Shown here: positions 46,461 through 55,096 of the stretch, piece by piece | Layout of the letters: every line of letters begins with the position of its first letter | Position numbering within the stretch: the first letter of the stretch is position 1 | From: Burkholderiales bacterium | Lineage (GTDB): Bacteria > Pseudomonadota > Gammaproteobacteria > Burkholderiales > Burkholderiaceae_C | Direction: 5' to 3' | Assembly (NCBI GenBank): GCA_016219375.1 | Contig: JACRNC010000023.1 | Span: 248,001 to 312,000, forward strand | Length of the DNA stretch: 64,000 nucleotides | Notes under the pieces: model-generated | Told to the model about the DNA's origin: nothing | What the model saw: only the letters and a program-made list of their open reading frames with translations | The model's database searches: none | Translations under genes and position numbers: made by a program

Positions 46461-48707
46461 TCAGGCCGCCGCCTCGATCGGCGCGTGCGACTGCGTGGGT
46501 GTCGACACCCGCTCCACCGTGACCGGCACGCCGTTGAGTGCGGCATTGCCGCTGCCGCTGTCGAGCAGCTGGTCGTCGGTCAGGTCGTTGACGCTGGCGC
46601 CGGCATGCTGGGTGGCCACGCCCAGGCGCACGCCCGGGCGGCCGTGGCCGAAGCCGTGGGGCAGGCAGACGACGCCGGGCGCCACCGCGTCGGTGATCTG
46701 CACCGGCACCTCCACCGCGCCGACGCGTGAGGCCACCCGCACCAGTTGCCCGTCGGCCACGCCGCGCTCGGCCGCGTCCGCGGGATGCATCTGCAGCGTG
46801 CAGCGCGGCTTGCCGCTCATCAGGCGCGGCGTGTTGTGCATCCAGGAGTTGTTGTTGCGCACCTCGCGGCGGCCGATCAGGCGCAGGCCCGGGGCGGGCG
46901 GCGTGAGGAGCGCGTCGGCCTGCCCAGCCAGCAGTGACCCGGCCTGGGGCGGCATCAGGGCGATGCGCTTGCCCGGGGTGCGCAGCCGGCCGGGCAGGCT
47001 GGGCCGCAGCGGGCCCAGGTCGAGGCCGTGGGGATGGTCGCGCCGGAGCCTGCGCAGGCTCAGGCGATAGGGCCCCAGGCGCAGGCCCAGGGCCAGCAGC
47101 TGGTCGGGGCGCAGGCGGTTCATCAGGCCTTCGGCCGCGCGGCGCAGCAGGCGCTGCGGCAGCGGGCCCTTGGCCGGGGTGCCGAAGCGCGCCTTGTAGC
47201 GGCGCGCCAGGGCGTTGTAGATCTCCCAGTCGTGCAGCGCGCCGGGCGGCTTGGGCAGCAGCGCGGGACTGTAGCGCGCGGTGTTGCGCACCGCCAGGTG
47301 GTGGAAGACCAGATCGTAGTGGTCGTGCTCCACCGCGCAGGTGGGCGGCAGGATGACGTGGGCGTGGCGGGTGGTCTCGTTCAGATAGAAGTCGATGGAG
47401 ACCATGAAGTCCAGCGTGGCCAGGGCACGGTCGAGCTGCGCGCCGTTGGGCGTGGACAGCACCGGATTGCCGGCGCTGGTGACCAGGGCGCGGATGGGCT
47501 GGTCCTGGCCGCCTTGCGATGGCGTGAGGATGTCCTCGGCCAGCGTGGCCACGGGCAGCTCGCCGCCGAACTCCGGCACACGGCGCACGCGGCTGGTCCA
47601 GCGGCCGAAGTCGCCACGGCCCATCTGCCCGCCGGCGACCAGGTCCATCGCCGGGCGGGTCAGCAGCGCGCCGCCTTCGCGGTCGAGCTGGCCGGTGAGG
47701 ATGTTGAGCACCTGGATGGCCCATTGGCACAGCACGCCGTGCGGCTGGGTGGACAGGCCCATGCGGCCGTAGACCACGCCGCCCTCGGCCGCGGCCAGGT
47801 CGCGGGCCAGGCCGCGGATGGTGTCGGCGGCGATGCCGGTAACGGTGGCCGCGGCTTCTGGCGTGAAGCGGGCGATGGCGCTGCGCACCGCGTCCACGTC
47901 GTCGATGAAGGCGGCCAGACGGCCGGGGCGCACCAGGTCTTCAGCGAACAGCACCTGGATCATGGCCAGCAGCAGCGTGGCGTCGGTGCCCGGGCGGATG
48001 AAGTGATGCTGGTCGGCCGCGGCGGCGGTCTCGGTGCGTCGCGGGTCGATGACGACCAGCCTGCCGCCACGGGCCTTGAGCGCCTTGAGCCGGCCGCGCA
48101 TGTCGGGCGCGGTCATCAGGCTGCCGTTGGACGCCAGCGGGTTGGCGCCCATGACGAGGAAGAAGCTCGTGCGGTCCACGTCCGGGATGGGGATGAGCAG
48201 CTGGTGGCCGTAGAGCCAGCGCGCCACCACATGGTGCGGCAGCTGGTCCACCGAGGTGGCCGAGTAGCGATGCCGCGTGCGCAGCAGGCCGAAGAAGCGC
48301 GGGCTGTGCGTGAGGTTGCCGTAGTTGTGGACGTTGGGGTTGCCCTGGTAGACCGCCACGGCGTTGGAGCCGTGCTGCTGGCGCACGCGGGCCAGGCCAT
48401 CGACGACCAGGTCGAAGGCTTCGTCCCAGGTGATCTCTTGCCAGGTCGCATCGGGGCCGGTGCCGACGCGCTTGACGGGGCGGCGCAGGCGGTCGGGGTC
48501 TTCGTGCAGGTCCTTCAGCGCGACGGCCTTGGGGCAGATGTGGCCCTTGGACAGCGGGTCTTGCTCGTCACCGCGGATGGCGATGATGCGCTCGCCCTGC
48601 ACGTCGACCTCCAGGCCGCAGATCGCCTCGCAGAGGTTGCAGGCGATGTGGCGGGTGACGGTGGGGGTGGTGGGGGTGGTGGGGGCGGGGGCAGCCATGC
48701 GGGCCAT
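46461..48707 (-). CDS. Molybdopterin-dependent oxidoreductase
   Basis: DMSO-reductase-superfamily protein of 748 residues, cytoplasmic (no Tat signal). The N-terminal [4Fe-4S] site is CNLCEAIC with a fourth Cys in GHICPKA (Cys23, 26, 30, 58). Molybdopterin-binding segments include ANPLASNGSLMTAPDMRGRL and GRMGLSTQPHGVLCQWAIQV. The C-terminal dinucleotide-binding domain has MHPADAAERGVADGQLVRV and VCLPHGFGHG. Substrate unknown; formate dehydrogenase-like and biotin-sulfoxide-reductase-like relatives exist. No partner subunits lie nearby. A four-tract G5 repeat lies in the first codons. Starts 48707 or 48698 are both possible. Confidence 0.88.
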   Translation of the reverse strand: MARMAAPAPTTPTTPTVTRHIACNLCEAICGLEVDVQGERIIAIRGDEQDPLSKGHICPKAVALKDLHEDPDRLRRPVKRVGTGPDATWQEITWDEAFDLVVDGLARVRQQHGSNAVAVYQGNPNVHNYGNLTHSPRFFGLLRTRHRYSATSVDQLPHHVVARWLYGHQLLIPIPDVDRTSFFLVMGANPLASNGSLMTAPDMRGRLKALKARGGRLVVIDPRRTETAAAADQHHFIRPGTDATLLLAMIQVLFAEDLVRPGRLAAFIDDVDAVRSAIARFTPEAAATVTGIAADTIRGLARDLAAAEGGVVYGRMGLSTQPHGVLCQWAIQVLNILTGQLDREGGALLTRPAMDLVAGGQMGRGDFGRWTSRVRRVPEFGGELPVATLAEDILTPSQGGQDQPIRALVTSAGNPVLSTPNGAQLDRALATLDFMVSIDFYLNETTRHAHVILPPTCAVEHDHYDLVFHHLAVRNTARYSPALLPKPPGALHDWEIYNALARRYKARFGTPAKGPLPQRLLRRAAEGLMNRLRPDQLLALGLRLGPYRLSLRRLRRDHPHGLDLGPLRPSLPGRLRTPGKRIALMPPQAGSLLAGQADALLTPPAPGLRLIGRREVRNNNSWMHNTPRLMSGKPRCTLQMHPADAAERGVADGQLVRVASRVGAVEVPVQITDAVAPGVVCLPHGFGHGRPGVRLGVATQHAGASVNDLTDDQLLDSGSGNAALNGVPVTVERVSTPTQSHAPIEAAA
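48661..48691 (+). repeat. G-quadruplex-type G5 repeat at the oxidoreductase 5' end
   Basis: Four runs of five G (48663-67, 48672-76, 48681-85, 48687-91) within 29 bases, made of nine-base repeats. They lie on the template strand for the minus-strand gene, over codons that read Pro/Thr repeats just after the start. Confidence 0.75.
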
Positions 48708-49221
48708 TCTGGGGCAGCGATTGAATCGCTGCTGGGGCCGGCTCGGAGGGCATTCCCGGTGGCGCTTTGCTGAATCGCTGTTGGGCAGGCTTGCCGGCGT
48801 TGGCGCGAGGCTGGCGAGCCGGGTGACCGGCTCCGTTCATGTCCTCCGTCCGTCGCCCTGGGCGGGCGCCGGCCTCCCCCTTTACTTCACTGCGCCGGTC
48901 ACCCGGCCCACCAGCCGTTCAACCGTGGGCAACGTGCCCCGAGAAAGTGGAAGCCGCTGGGCCGATGGTGGTTCAAGGCGCTCAACCGGGCAAACGCCTC
49001 CTCCGCATTCCTCACGCAATCCACCGCCCGCAGTTGGATCGGGATGCCAGGTGCTTCTCGTAGCGAAGTAAAGGAGGAGCACGGTGCCCGCTAGGGCAGC
49101 GGGCGGGGGACATGAGCGGAGAGGAGTGCCTGGTAGCCCGATCCGCGCTTCACCGGTAGCAGTCCAACGCGCGGCATTGCCAGTCGCGAGACCAAACCTG
49201 AAGGCTGAAGGCAAGCTGCCC
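48708..49221. other. Intergenic region between oxidoreductase and lysS with inverted-repeat element
   Basis: 514 bases without a supported gene. Near the oxidoreductase start is a nine-base perfect palindrome (48714-48722 and 48724-48732) whose right half, tgaatcgctg, recurs at 48771-48780. The middle is an element bounded by imperfect inverted repeats (48850-49102). The part next to lysS (49103-49221) shows nothing recognisable. An open minus-strand frame at 48882-49214 is judged non-coding. Confidence 0.55.
48850..49102. repeat. About 250-bp element with imperfect 38-39-bp inverted ends
   Basis: Left arm 48850-48888 and right arm 49065-49102 are inverted copies with one gap and some mismatches. 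The inner 15 bases (48874-48888 against 49065-49079) match at 14 of 15 positions. The interior (about 175 bases) has no gene. The shape suggests a small non-autonomous mobile element or a folded RNA/terminator element. No target-site duplication could be confirmed. Confidence 0.55.
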
Positions 49222-50754
49222 TCACCCCTCCCGCCGCAACGCCGGGAACAGGATCACATCGCGGATGTTGGCCGAGTCGGTCAGCAGCATGATCAGGCGG
49301 TCGATGCCGATGCCGCAGCCGCCGGTGGGCGGCAGGCCGTATTCGAGTGCGCGGATGTAGTCGGCGTCGAAGTACATCGCCTCCTCGTCGCCGGCTTCCT
49401 TGGCGCTGGCCTGGGCGGCGAAGCGGGCGGCCTGCTCTTCGGGGTCGTTGAGCTCGGAGAAGCCGTTGGCGATCTCGCGGCCGGTGATGTAGAGCTCGAA
49501 GCGCTCGGTGATGGCCGGGTTGGCGTCGGCGGCGCGGGCCAGGGGCGAGACCTCGACCGGGTGGTCGATGATGAAGGTCGGCGCCCAGAGCTTTTCCTCC
49601 ACCGACTCCTCGAAGATCATGAACTGCAGCTGGGCCACGCTCAGGCCCTCGCGGCTCCAGGACAGCGGGTCCACGCCCAGGGACTTGAGGTGGGCCTTCA
49701 GGGCGTGCGGGTCGTCGATGTCGTGCTCGCCCACGGTGGTGTGCTGGAGCACGGCGTCGCGGATGGTCAGGCGGTGGAAGGGCGCTTCCAGGTCTACCGG
49801 CTGGCCTTGATACGTGAGGTGCAGCGTGCCCGTGGCCTTGCGCGCGGCGTGGCGCAGGATGGCCTCGGTGGCGTCCATCAGGTCGCGGTGCGTCCAGTAG
49901 GCCGCGTAGAACTCCATCATCGTGAACTCGGGGTTGTGGCGCACGCTCACCCCCTCGTTGCGGAAGTTGCGGTTGATCTCGAACACCCGCTCGAAGCCGC
50001 CGACCACCAGGCGCTTGAGATACAGCTCCGGCGCGATGCGCAGGAACATCTCCTGGTCCAGCGCGTTGTGGTGGGTGACGAAGGGCTTGGCATTGGCGCC
50101 GCCCGGGATGGGGTGGAGCATGGGCGTCTCCACCTCCAGGAAGCCGTGCTCGACCATGTACTGGCGGATGGAGGCGATGGCCTTGCTGCGGGCGATGAAG
50201 CGCTCGCGGGCCTGCTCGTCCATGATCAGGTCGACGTACCGCTGGCGGTACTTCTGCTCCTGATCGGTCATGCCGTGGAACTTGTCGGGCAGCGGGCGCA
50301 GGCTCTTGGTCAGCAGGCGCACGCTGCTGGCCTTGATGGTCAGCTCGCCGGTCTTGGTCTTGAAGAGCGTGCCCTCGCAACCCAGGATGTCGCCCAGGTC
50401 CCAGTGCTTGAAGGCGGCCAGCTGCTCGGCGCCGACGGCGTCCAGCGTGACGTAGACCTGGATGCGGCCCGAGCCGTCCTGCAGCGTGCCGAAGCAGGCC
50501 TTGCCCATGACGCGCTTGAGCATCAGGCGGCCGGCCACGCAGGCGGTGACGGGCTGGGCTTCCAGCTCCTCGGCCGGCTTGGGCGCGTGGCGGCTGTGCA
50601 GCTCGGCGGCGTGGTCGCGCGGCTGGAAGTCGTTGGGGAAGGCCACACCCTGCTGGCGCAGCGCGGCGAGCTTCTCGCGGCGTTCGGCGATCAGCTTGTT
50701 GGTGTCGACGCTCGGGACGTCCTGCGGCGCTTGGGGGGTGTCGGGCTGGCTCAT
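49222..50754 (-). CDS. lysS: Lysyl-tRNA synthetase (class II)
   Basis: Charges tRNA-Lys; 510 residues, standard length. An OB-fold anticodon domain (about 60-170, [20 protein letters not shown]) precedes the class II core with motif 2 [20 protein letters not shown] and motif 3 [16 protein letters not shown]. The ATG at 50754 begins [10 protein letters not shown]; the open frame continues far upstream but only across the neighbouring acetyltransferase gene on the other strand. The disordered N-terminus has a Pro/Asp-rich start. It is divergent from the GNAT gene. Confidence 0.97.
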   Translation of the reverse strand: MSQPDTPQAPQDVPSVDTNKLIAERREKLAALRQQGVAFPNDFQPRDHAAELHSRHAPKPAEELEAQPVTACVAGRLMLKRVMGKACFGTLQDGSGRIQVYVTLDAVGAEQLAAFKHWDLGDILGCEGTLFKTKTGELTIKASSVRLLTKSLRPLPDKFHGMTDQEQKYRQRYVDLIMDEQARERFIARSKAIASIRQYMVEHGFLEVETPMLHPIPGGANAKPFVTHHNALDQEMFLRIAPELYLKRLVVGGFERVFEINRNFRNEGVSVRHNPEFTMMEFYAAYWTHRDLMDATEAILRHAARKATGTLHLTYQGQPVDLEAPFHRLTIRDAVLQHTTVGEHDIDDPHALKAHLKSLGVDPLSWSREGLSVAQLQFMIFEESVEEKLWAPTFIIDHPVEVSPLARAADANPAITERFELYITGREIANGFSELNDPEEQAARFAAQASAKEAGDEEAMYFDADYIRALEYGLPPTGGCGIGIDRLIMLLTDSANIRDVILFPALRREG

Positions 50755-50970
50755 GGGGCGGGCCGGTGCGCGGCGGGGGCCGACACGGCGGTGCGGTTTG
50801 GGGTAAACGCGGGATTTTAGGAGGGCGGCATGGGCGGCCTTCGCCCGGCACCGCGGGGGCGTGCGGCCTTGCACGGGTGGGGGCGGGGCCGGCGCGCCGG
50901 CCCCGCCGTGGCGGCACGCGGGCTGCCGTGCGGCGGCACACTTGCCCCATCTGCTGAACCGATTGGCCTC

Positions 50971-51465
50971 ATGAACCCGACCATCCGCCTGGCGCGCGCC
51001 GAGGACGGCGACGCGATCGCCCGCATCTACAACCCCTGCGTCCTGGAGACGACCATCACCTTCGAGGAGGAGGCGGTCAGCGGCCTGGAGATGGCGCGGC
51101 GCATCGCCGATGTGCAGGAGCAGGGGCTGCCGTGGCTGGTGGCCGAGGCCGATGGGCAGCTGCTGGGCTATGCGTACGCGACGCGCTTTCGGCCGCGGGC
51201 GGCGTTCCGGCACAGCGTGGAGAGCTCGGTCTATCTGGGGCTGCAGGCGCAGGGCCGGGGGCTGGGGCGGCTGCTCTATGAGGATCTGCTGCCGCGGCTG
51301 AAGGCGGCCGGGCGGCATGCGGTGGTGGCGTCGATCGCGCTGCCGCATCCGCACAGCGTGGCGCTGCACGAGCGGCTGGGCTTCCGGCAGGTGGGGGTGC
51401 TGCGCGAGGTGGGGTTCAAGTTCGGGCGGTGGGTGGATCTGGGGTATTGGCAGCGCAATCTTTGA
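50971..51465 (+). CDS. GNAT-family N-acetyltransferase (phosphinothricin-type)
   Basis: 164 residues. It opens [20 protein letters not shown], the usual start of the phosphinothricin/methionine-sulfone acetyltransferase subfamily, and continues with [20 protein letters not shown], which holds the acetyl-CoA pyrophosphate loop (QGRGLG). The end is [19 protein letters not shown] and then [11 protein letters not shown]. It probably acetylates a small amino-acid-like amine; the true substrate is unknown. The ATG at 50971 was chosen over upstream open frame because the family starts here. It is divergent from lysS. Confidence 0.88.
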   Translation: MNPTIRLARAEDGDAIARIYNPCVLETTITFEEEAVSGLEMARRIADVQEQGLPWLVAEADGQLLGYAYATRFRPRAAFRHSVESSVYLGLQAQGRGLGRLLYEDLLPRLKAAGRHAVVASIALPHPHSVALHERLGFRQVGVLREVGFKFGRWVDLGYWQRNL

Positions 51466-51940
51466 GGGGGCTGACCGCCTGATCGTCTGGTCGTCGGGCC
51501 GGGCTGCTGATGGCTGGAGCTGGCAAGAGCGCAGAGCGTGAAGGCCCGGGCGGGCAGCCGGCGGCGCTTCGACGGCTCGCCCTCGCTGCGCGAGGGTGCC
51601 CGCCATGCTCGGCGGCGGGCCGGCGCCGAAGAACTCCCGGCGTTCGCTGCGCTCACTCTGGTCGGACAGCTTCGGCGAGTCAGTTGGACAAGGCGCTGAA
51701 GCGCCCCGGCCCGCCGCCTGCGCGTGGCGGCATCGCCGAGGCGCGCCGCCGGCTGCCCGCCCGGGCCTTCTGCCAACTGTCGCGGGGCGGCTCGACTTCG
51801 GCTTTGCCGCGGGCGGCTCCTTTGCGGGTCTAGACGTTGGCGCTTATCGCTCTGATCGCGTCGTTTGCCGTTGAGCTCCGCCCGCCGGGCCCAGCCGCTG
51901 CCCGACAATCCCCGGCTTCGCCGCCGCCCACCCCGCCTGC
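51466..51940. other. Intergenic region upstream of the glycan cluster with nested inverted repeats
   Basis: 475 bases between the acetyltransferase gene and the flippase gene. Most of it is the nested inverted-repeat element at 51541-51769. The right part (51770-51940) is less GC-rich near acgttggcgcttatcgctct but holds no clear promoter boxes. Open frames here have the composition of structured repeat DNA and no recognisable family. Confidence 0.55.
51541..51769. repeat. 229-bp element of three nested perfect inverted repeats
   Basis: Outer arms 51541-51567 and 51743-51769 are perfect 27-base complements. Inside are 13-base arms (51611-51623 and 51706-51718, ggcggcgggccgg) and then eight-base arms (51624-51631 and 51670-51677, cgccgaag). 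All three pairs nest about a common centre, so either strand could form one long, interrupted hairpin. No gene is inside. It could be a miniature mobile element, a structured RNA or a chromosomal cruciform. Confidence 0.85.
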
Positions 51941-53275
51941 ATGACCGCCACCTCCTTCGCCCGCGCTGCCTTCGGCAACCTGGCGGCCAAGGTGTTGCTG
52001 GTGGTCTTCGGGCTGGGGGTGACGCTGATCGTGGCGCGGCGGGGGGCGGAGCTGCAGGGGGCGTTCTCGCTCTTCGTGGCTTGCGAGGCGGTGCTGGTGA
52101 CGCTGTTCTCGGGCTTCGGGCTGGCGCTGGCGCGGGAGGTGTCGCATCACCGCGCGGATGCCGGGCGCGGGCTGTCGGCCATGCTCCTGGCCAGTGCGGG
52201 GGTCGGCTTGATTGCGGCGGCGGTGCTGGTCGGCGTGTCGGCGTGGGCCGACCGGGAGCCCTATCGCCACCTGTGGCTGCTGGCGCTGGCCGCGCCCTTC
52301 CTGCTGCTGGTGCCCACGGCCACCGGGCTGTGGATGGGGCAGGGACGGATGCTGCCGCTCAATGTGGCGCAGGTGGCCTCGCCGGGGCTGGTGCTGGCGG
52401 CGCTGGTGGCACTGATCGTCTCCAGCGGCAGCGCCGGCCTGCCGGTTGAGCAGGCGGCGGGCACGCTGAGCGTGGCTGCGGTGCTGGCCGTGTGGGTGAT
52501 GGCCAAGTCGGGTGTCGGCCTGGGCACCGCGGCCTGGGCCTTTCATGACGCCGGCCGGGTGGCGCCGGGCTGGGACCTGCTGCGGCGGGATGCGCGCTTC
52601 GTCGCGGTGATCGGGGCGACCAACGTCATCAGCCTGCTCAACTACCGCGTGATGCTGTTCGTCATCGAGCACCACGCCGGGCTGGCGGCGGCCGGTGTCT
52701 ATTCGGTGGCGGTGCAGATCGGTGAGCTGCTGTGGCTGCTGTCGTCGGCGGTGACGGTGTCGGTCTACCACCGCATCGGCAATCCGGACCGCGCCGTGGC
52801 CGCGGCCATGACGGTGCGGGCGGTGCGCATCAACGTGCTGGCCACGGTGGCCGCGGCGCCCGCGTTGCTGGCCGTGGCCTGGTGGGGGCTGCCATGGGCG
52901 CTGGGGCCGGCTTACGAGGCGGCGCGCGTGCCGCTGGCGGCGCTGCTGCCGGGCATCGCGGCCTATGCCGCGGCGTCCAGCCTGTCGGCCTTCTACACCA
53001 ATCACCTGGGCCGGCCGCGGCTGTCGGCCGCGGTGGCCGGGCTGTCGCTGGGGCTCAACCTGCTGTTGTCGCTGTGGACGGTGCCGCGCTGGGGCGCGGT
53101 GGGGGCGGCCGTGTCCACCAGCGTGGCCTATGTCGTCGCCATCACGGTGGCGGCCGCGCTGTTCCAGCGCCACGCGGGGCTGGGCTGGGGCGTGTGGCTG
53201 CGGGGCGCCCCGCAGGCCGCCGCGGGTGCAGGCCGCGACAATCGGGCCATGCGTGCATCGAGGGGACGTTCTTGA
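51941..53275 (+). CDS. Lipid-linked oligosaccharide flippase (Wzx-like)
   Basis: Polytopic membrane protein of 444 residues with about 12 hydrophobic spans, of the MOP/polysaccharide-biosynthesis superfamily. Typical features are the N-terminal FGNLAAKVLLVVFGLGVTLI and alternating Ala/Leu/Val helices with few charges, for example LLNYRVMLFVIEHHAGLAAA. It should move undecaprenyl-linked sugar units across the inner membrane. It is the first gene of an eight-gene plus-strand cluster. Its stop overlaps the TTG start of the next gene by four bases. Confidence 0.82.
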   Translation: MTATSFARAAFGNLAAKVLLVVFGLGVTLIVARRGAELQGAFSLFVACEAVLVTLFSGFGLALAREVSHHRADAGRGLSAMLLASAGVGLIAAAVLVGVSAWADREPYRHLWLLALAAPFLLLVPTATGLWMGQGRMLPLNVAQVASPGLVLAALVALIVSSGSAGLPVEQAAGTLSVAAVLAVWVMAKSGVGLGTAAWAFHDAGRVAPGWDLLRRDARFVAVIGATNVISLLNYRVMLFVIEHHAGLAAAGVYSVAVQIGELLWLLSSAVTVSVYHRIGNPDRAVAAAMTVRAVRINVLATVAAAPALLAVAWWGLPWALGPAYEAARVPLAALLPGIAAYAAASSLSAFYTNHLGRPRLSAAVAGLSLGLNLLLSLWTVPRWGAVGAAVSTSVAYVVAITVAAALFQRHAGLGWGVWLRGAPQAAAGAGRDNRAMRASRGRS

Positions 53276-53931
53276 AGCGCTGGCTGGGCCTGCTCATCGC
53301 GCGGCTGACGGCGCCGCGCATCATCTACGGCTGGCGCCGTGCCGACGGCACGTGGCTGGCGCACACGCGCATCAGCAGCCACACCTGCATCGAGCACCCG
53401 GCCGGGCTGGACATCGGCGACCACGTCTTCGTCGGCCACTTCAACATGCTGGATGCGTCCTCGGGCCTGACCATCGGCGAGGGCTGCCAAGTCACCAACC
53501 ATGTGTCCATCCTCAGCCACTCCAGCCACCAGGCGGTGCGGCTGATGGGCCGGGCCTACTTCGGCCATCTGGACCCGACCGGCTATGTGCGCGGCGCCAC
53601 GCGCATCGGGCCGTACTGCTTCATCGGCCCGCACAGCGTGATCGCACCGGGGGCGCACATCGGCCGCGGCGTGCTGGTGCAGGCCTACAGCTATGTGCGC
53701 GGCGAGGTCCCGGATTTCGCCATCGTCGCGGGCCAGCCGGCGCGCGTGGTGGGCGACACCCGGGTGGCCGACCGGCCCTGGCTGGAGCGCGATGCCAGGG
53801 TGCGCGCGCTGTACGAGGCCTGGGCCGGGTCGAGCTGGATGCAGGTGCAGCGGCAGGACCGCGCGGCGCCTGCTGCGCATCCCGGGTCCGTCACCGGCCG
53901 GCAGCCCAGCGCGGCGGACCGACCCGAGTGA
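53272..53931 (+). CDS. Hexapeptide-repeat (LbH) acyltransferase
   Basis: 219 residues. Left-handed beta-helix repeats run from about residue 45 to 160 (LDIGDHVFVGHFNML, LTIGEGCQVTNHVSILSHS, TRIGPYCFIGPHSVIAPGA, HIGRGVLVQAYSYVRGEVPD). Such proteins O- or N-acetylate sugars using acetyl-CoA. The start is TTG at 53272, overlapping the flippase stop (TTGA) with gagggga upstream; no ATG or GTG suits the frame. The N-terminal 30 residues (LKRWLGLLIARLTAPRIIYG) form an amphipathic segment that may touch the membrane. In the cluster it could acetylate the amino sugar made by the DegT enzyme. Confidence 0.82.
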   Translation: MKRWLGLLIARLTAPRIIYGWRRADGTWLAHTRISSHTCIEHPAGLDIGDHVFVGHFNMLDASSGLTIGEGCQVTNHVSILSHSSHQAVRLMGRAYFGHLDPTGYVRGATRIGPYCFIGPHSVIAPGAHIGRGVLVQAYSYVRGEVPDFAIVAGQPARVVGDTRVADRPWLERDARVRALYEAWAGSSWMQVQRQDRAAPAAHPGSVTGRQPSAADRPE

Positions 53932-54007
53932 ACACGCGCCCGACGCAACCGGCCGCTCGGCATCCTGCACCGCCGGCGCCAGCCGACTCGATCCTGCCCT
54001 TTGCCCG

Positions 54008-55096
54008 ATGACCGCCCGCCGCCTGCTCTTCTTTGCCGATGCCTCCAGCGTGCACACCCGCCGCTGGGTGGGCGAGATGGCCGCGCGCGGGCACGAGTGC
54101 CATGTGGTCACGCGCCTGGCCGGCGACGTGCCTGGCGCGCGCAGCGTGCAGGTGATCCAGCCGGGGCAGGACCGCCTGGGCTGGTTCCGCGCGCTGCCGC
54201 AGGTGCGGCGCCTGACGCGCCAGATGGCGCCGGACTGGGTGCACGGCCACTACGTCACCTCCTACGGCCTGTGGGCGGCCGGCTGCGGCCACCGGCCGAT
54301 GGCACTGACCGCCTGGGGCTCGGACATCCTGGTCACGCCGCGAGACAGCCGCCTGATGCGCGCCCTGGTGGGCTGGAGCCTGCGCCGCGCCGACCTGATC
54401 ACCGCCGACTCGGCCGACATGCTCGGCGCCATTGCCGAATACGGCGTGCGCGCGCCGCTGCACCAGATCCTCTGGGGCGCCGACACCGACAAGTTCCGCC
54501 CGGCCGACGCGCCGCCCGCGGGCTTCGACATCGTCAGCCTGCGCAACTGGGAGGCCAACTACAACATCGACGTGGTGCTGCAGGCCTTTGCCGGCTTCCT
54601 GGCGCAGCGGCCGCAGGCGGCATCCACGCTGCACCTGCTGGGCGGCGGGCCGCTGGAGGCAGACCTGCGGCAGTTGGCCCGGCAGTTCGGCATCGAGGCC
54701 CATGTGCGCTTCCACGGCCGCGTGGGCGATGCGCAGATGGTGGAGGCGCTGCAGCGCAGCCGCGTGTCGATCACCGTGCCGGCCAGCGATGCGACATCCG
54801 TCTCGCTGCTCGAATCGATGGCCTGCGGCCTGGCCATCGTCGCGTCCGATCTGCCGGCCAACCGGCAATGGGTGGACGCGGCCGGCGGCTGCCGCGTGCC
54901 TGCGGGCGACGTGAATGCGCTGGAGGCCGCGCTGATCGCGCTGCACGACGACGCGGCGGCGCTGGCCGCGATGGGCCGCCACAACCGCCAGCGCATCGAG
55001 CGCGAGGCCTCGCGCCGCGCGCAGATGGATGCGATGAGCGCGCTCTACGACACGGTCGATGCCGCGGCCGGCCGGCTGGTGGGGCGGGGGGCGTGA
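54008..55096 (+). CDS. GT4-type glycosyltransferase
   Basis: GT-B fold glycosyltransferase of 362 residues. The N-terminal domain starts RLLFFADASSVHTRRWVGEM, a pattern common in capsule and LPS enzymes. The C-terminal nucleotide-sugar domain has LHLLGGGPLEADLRQLA, VRFHGRVGDAQMVEALQRS and the E-x7-E-like motif in SLLESMACGLAIVASDLP. It should add a sugar to a lipid-linked acceptor on the cytoplasmic side. It sits 76 bases after the acyltransferase and its stop overlaps the next gene's ATG by one base (TGATG). Confidence 0.88.
   Translation: MTARRLLFFADASSVHTRRWVGEMAARGHECHVVTRLAGDVPGARSVQVIQPGQDRLGWFRALPQVRRLTRQMAPDWVHGHYVTSYGLWAAGCGHRPMALTAWGSDILVTPRDSRLMRALVGWSLRRADLITADSADMLGAIAEYGVRAPLHQILWGADTDKFRPADAPPAGFDIVSLRNWEANYNIDVVLQAFAGFLAQRPQAASTLHLLGGGPLEADLRQLARQFGIEAHVRFHGRVGDAQMVEALQRSRVSITVPASDATSVSLLESMACGLAIVASDLPANRQWVDAAGGCRVPAGDVNALEAALIALHDDAAALAAMGRHNRQRIEREASRRAQMDAMSALYDTVDAAAGRLVGRGA

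Noticed and set aside
48882-49214. Minus-strand open frame of 110 codons next to lysS
   Set aside because: It covers the right arm and interior of the inverted-repeat element, has no recognisable domain, and its composition follows the repeat; no ribosome-binding site was seen.
50755-51606. N-terminal extension of lysS of about 280 residues
   Set aside because: The open frame runs antisense through the acetyltransferase gene; lysyl-tRNA synthetases begin at the MSQPD region, which gives normal length.
51510-51833. Plus-strand open frame of 107 codons in the nested-repeat region
   Set aside because: It is explained by GC-rich palindromic DNA. The product is Arg/Pro/Ala-rich without family features, and the opposite strand is equally open.
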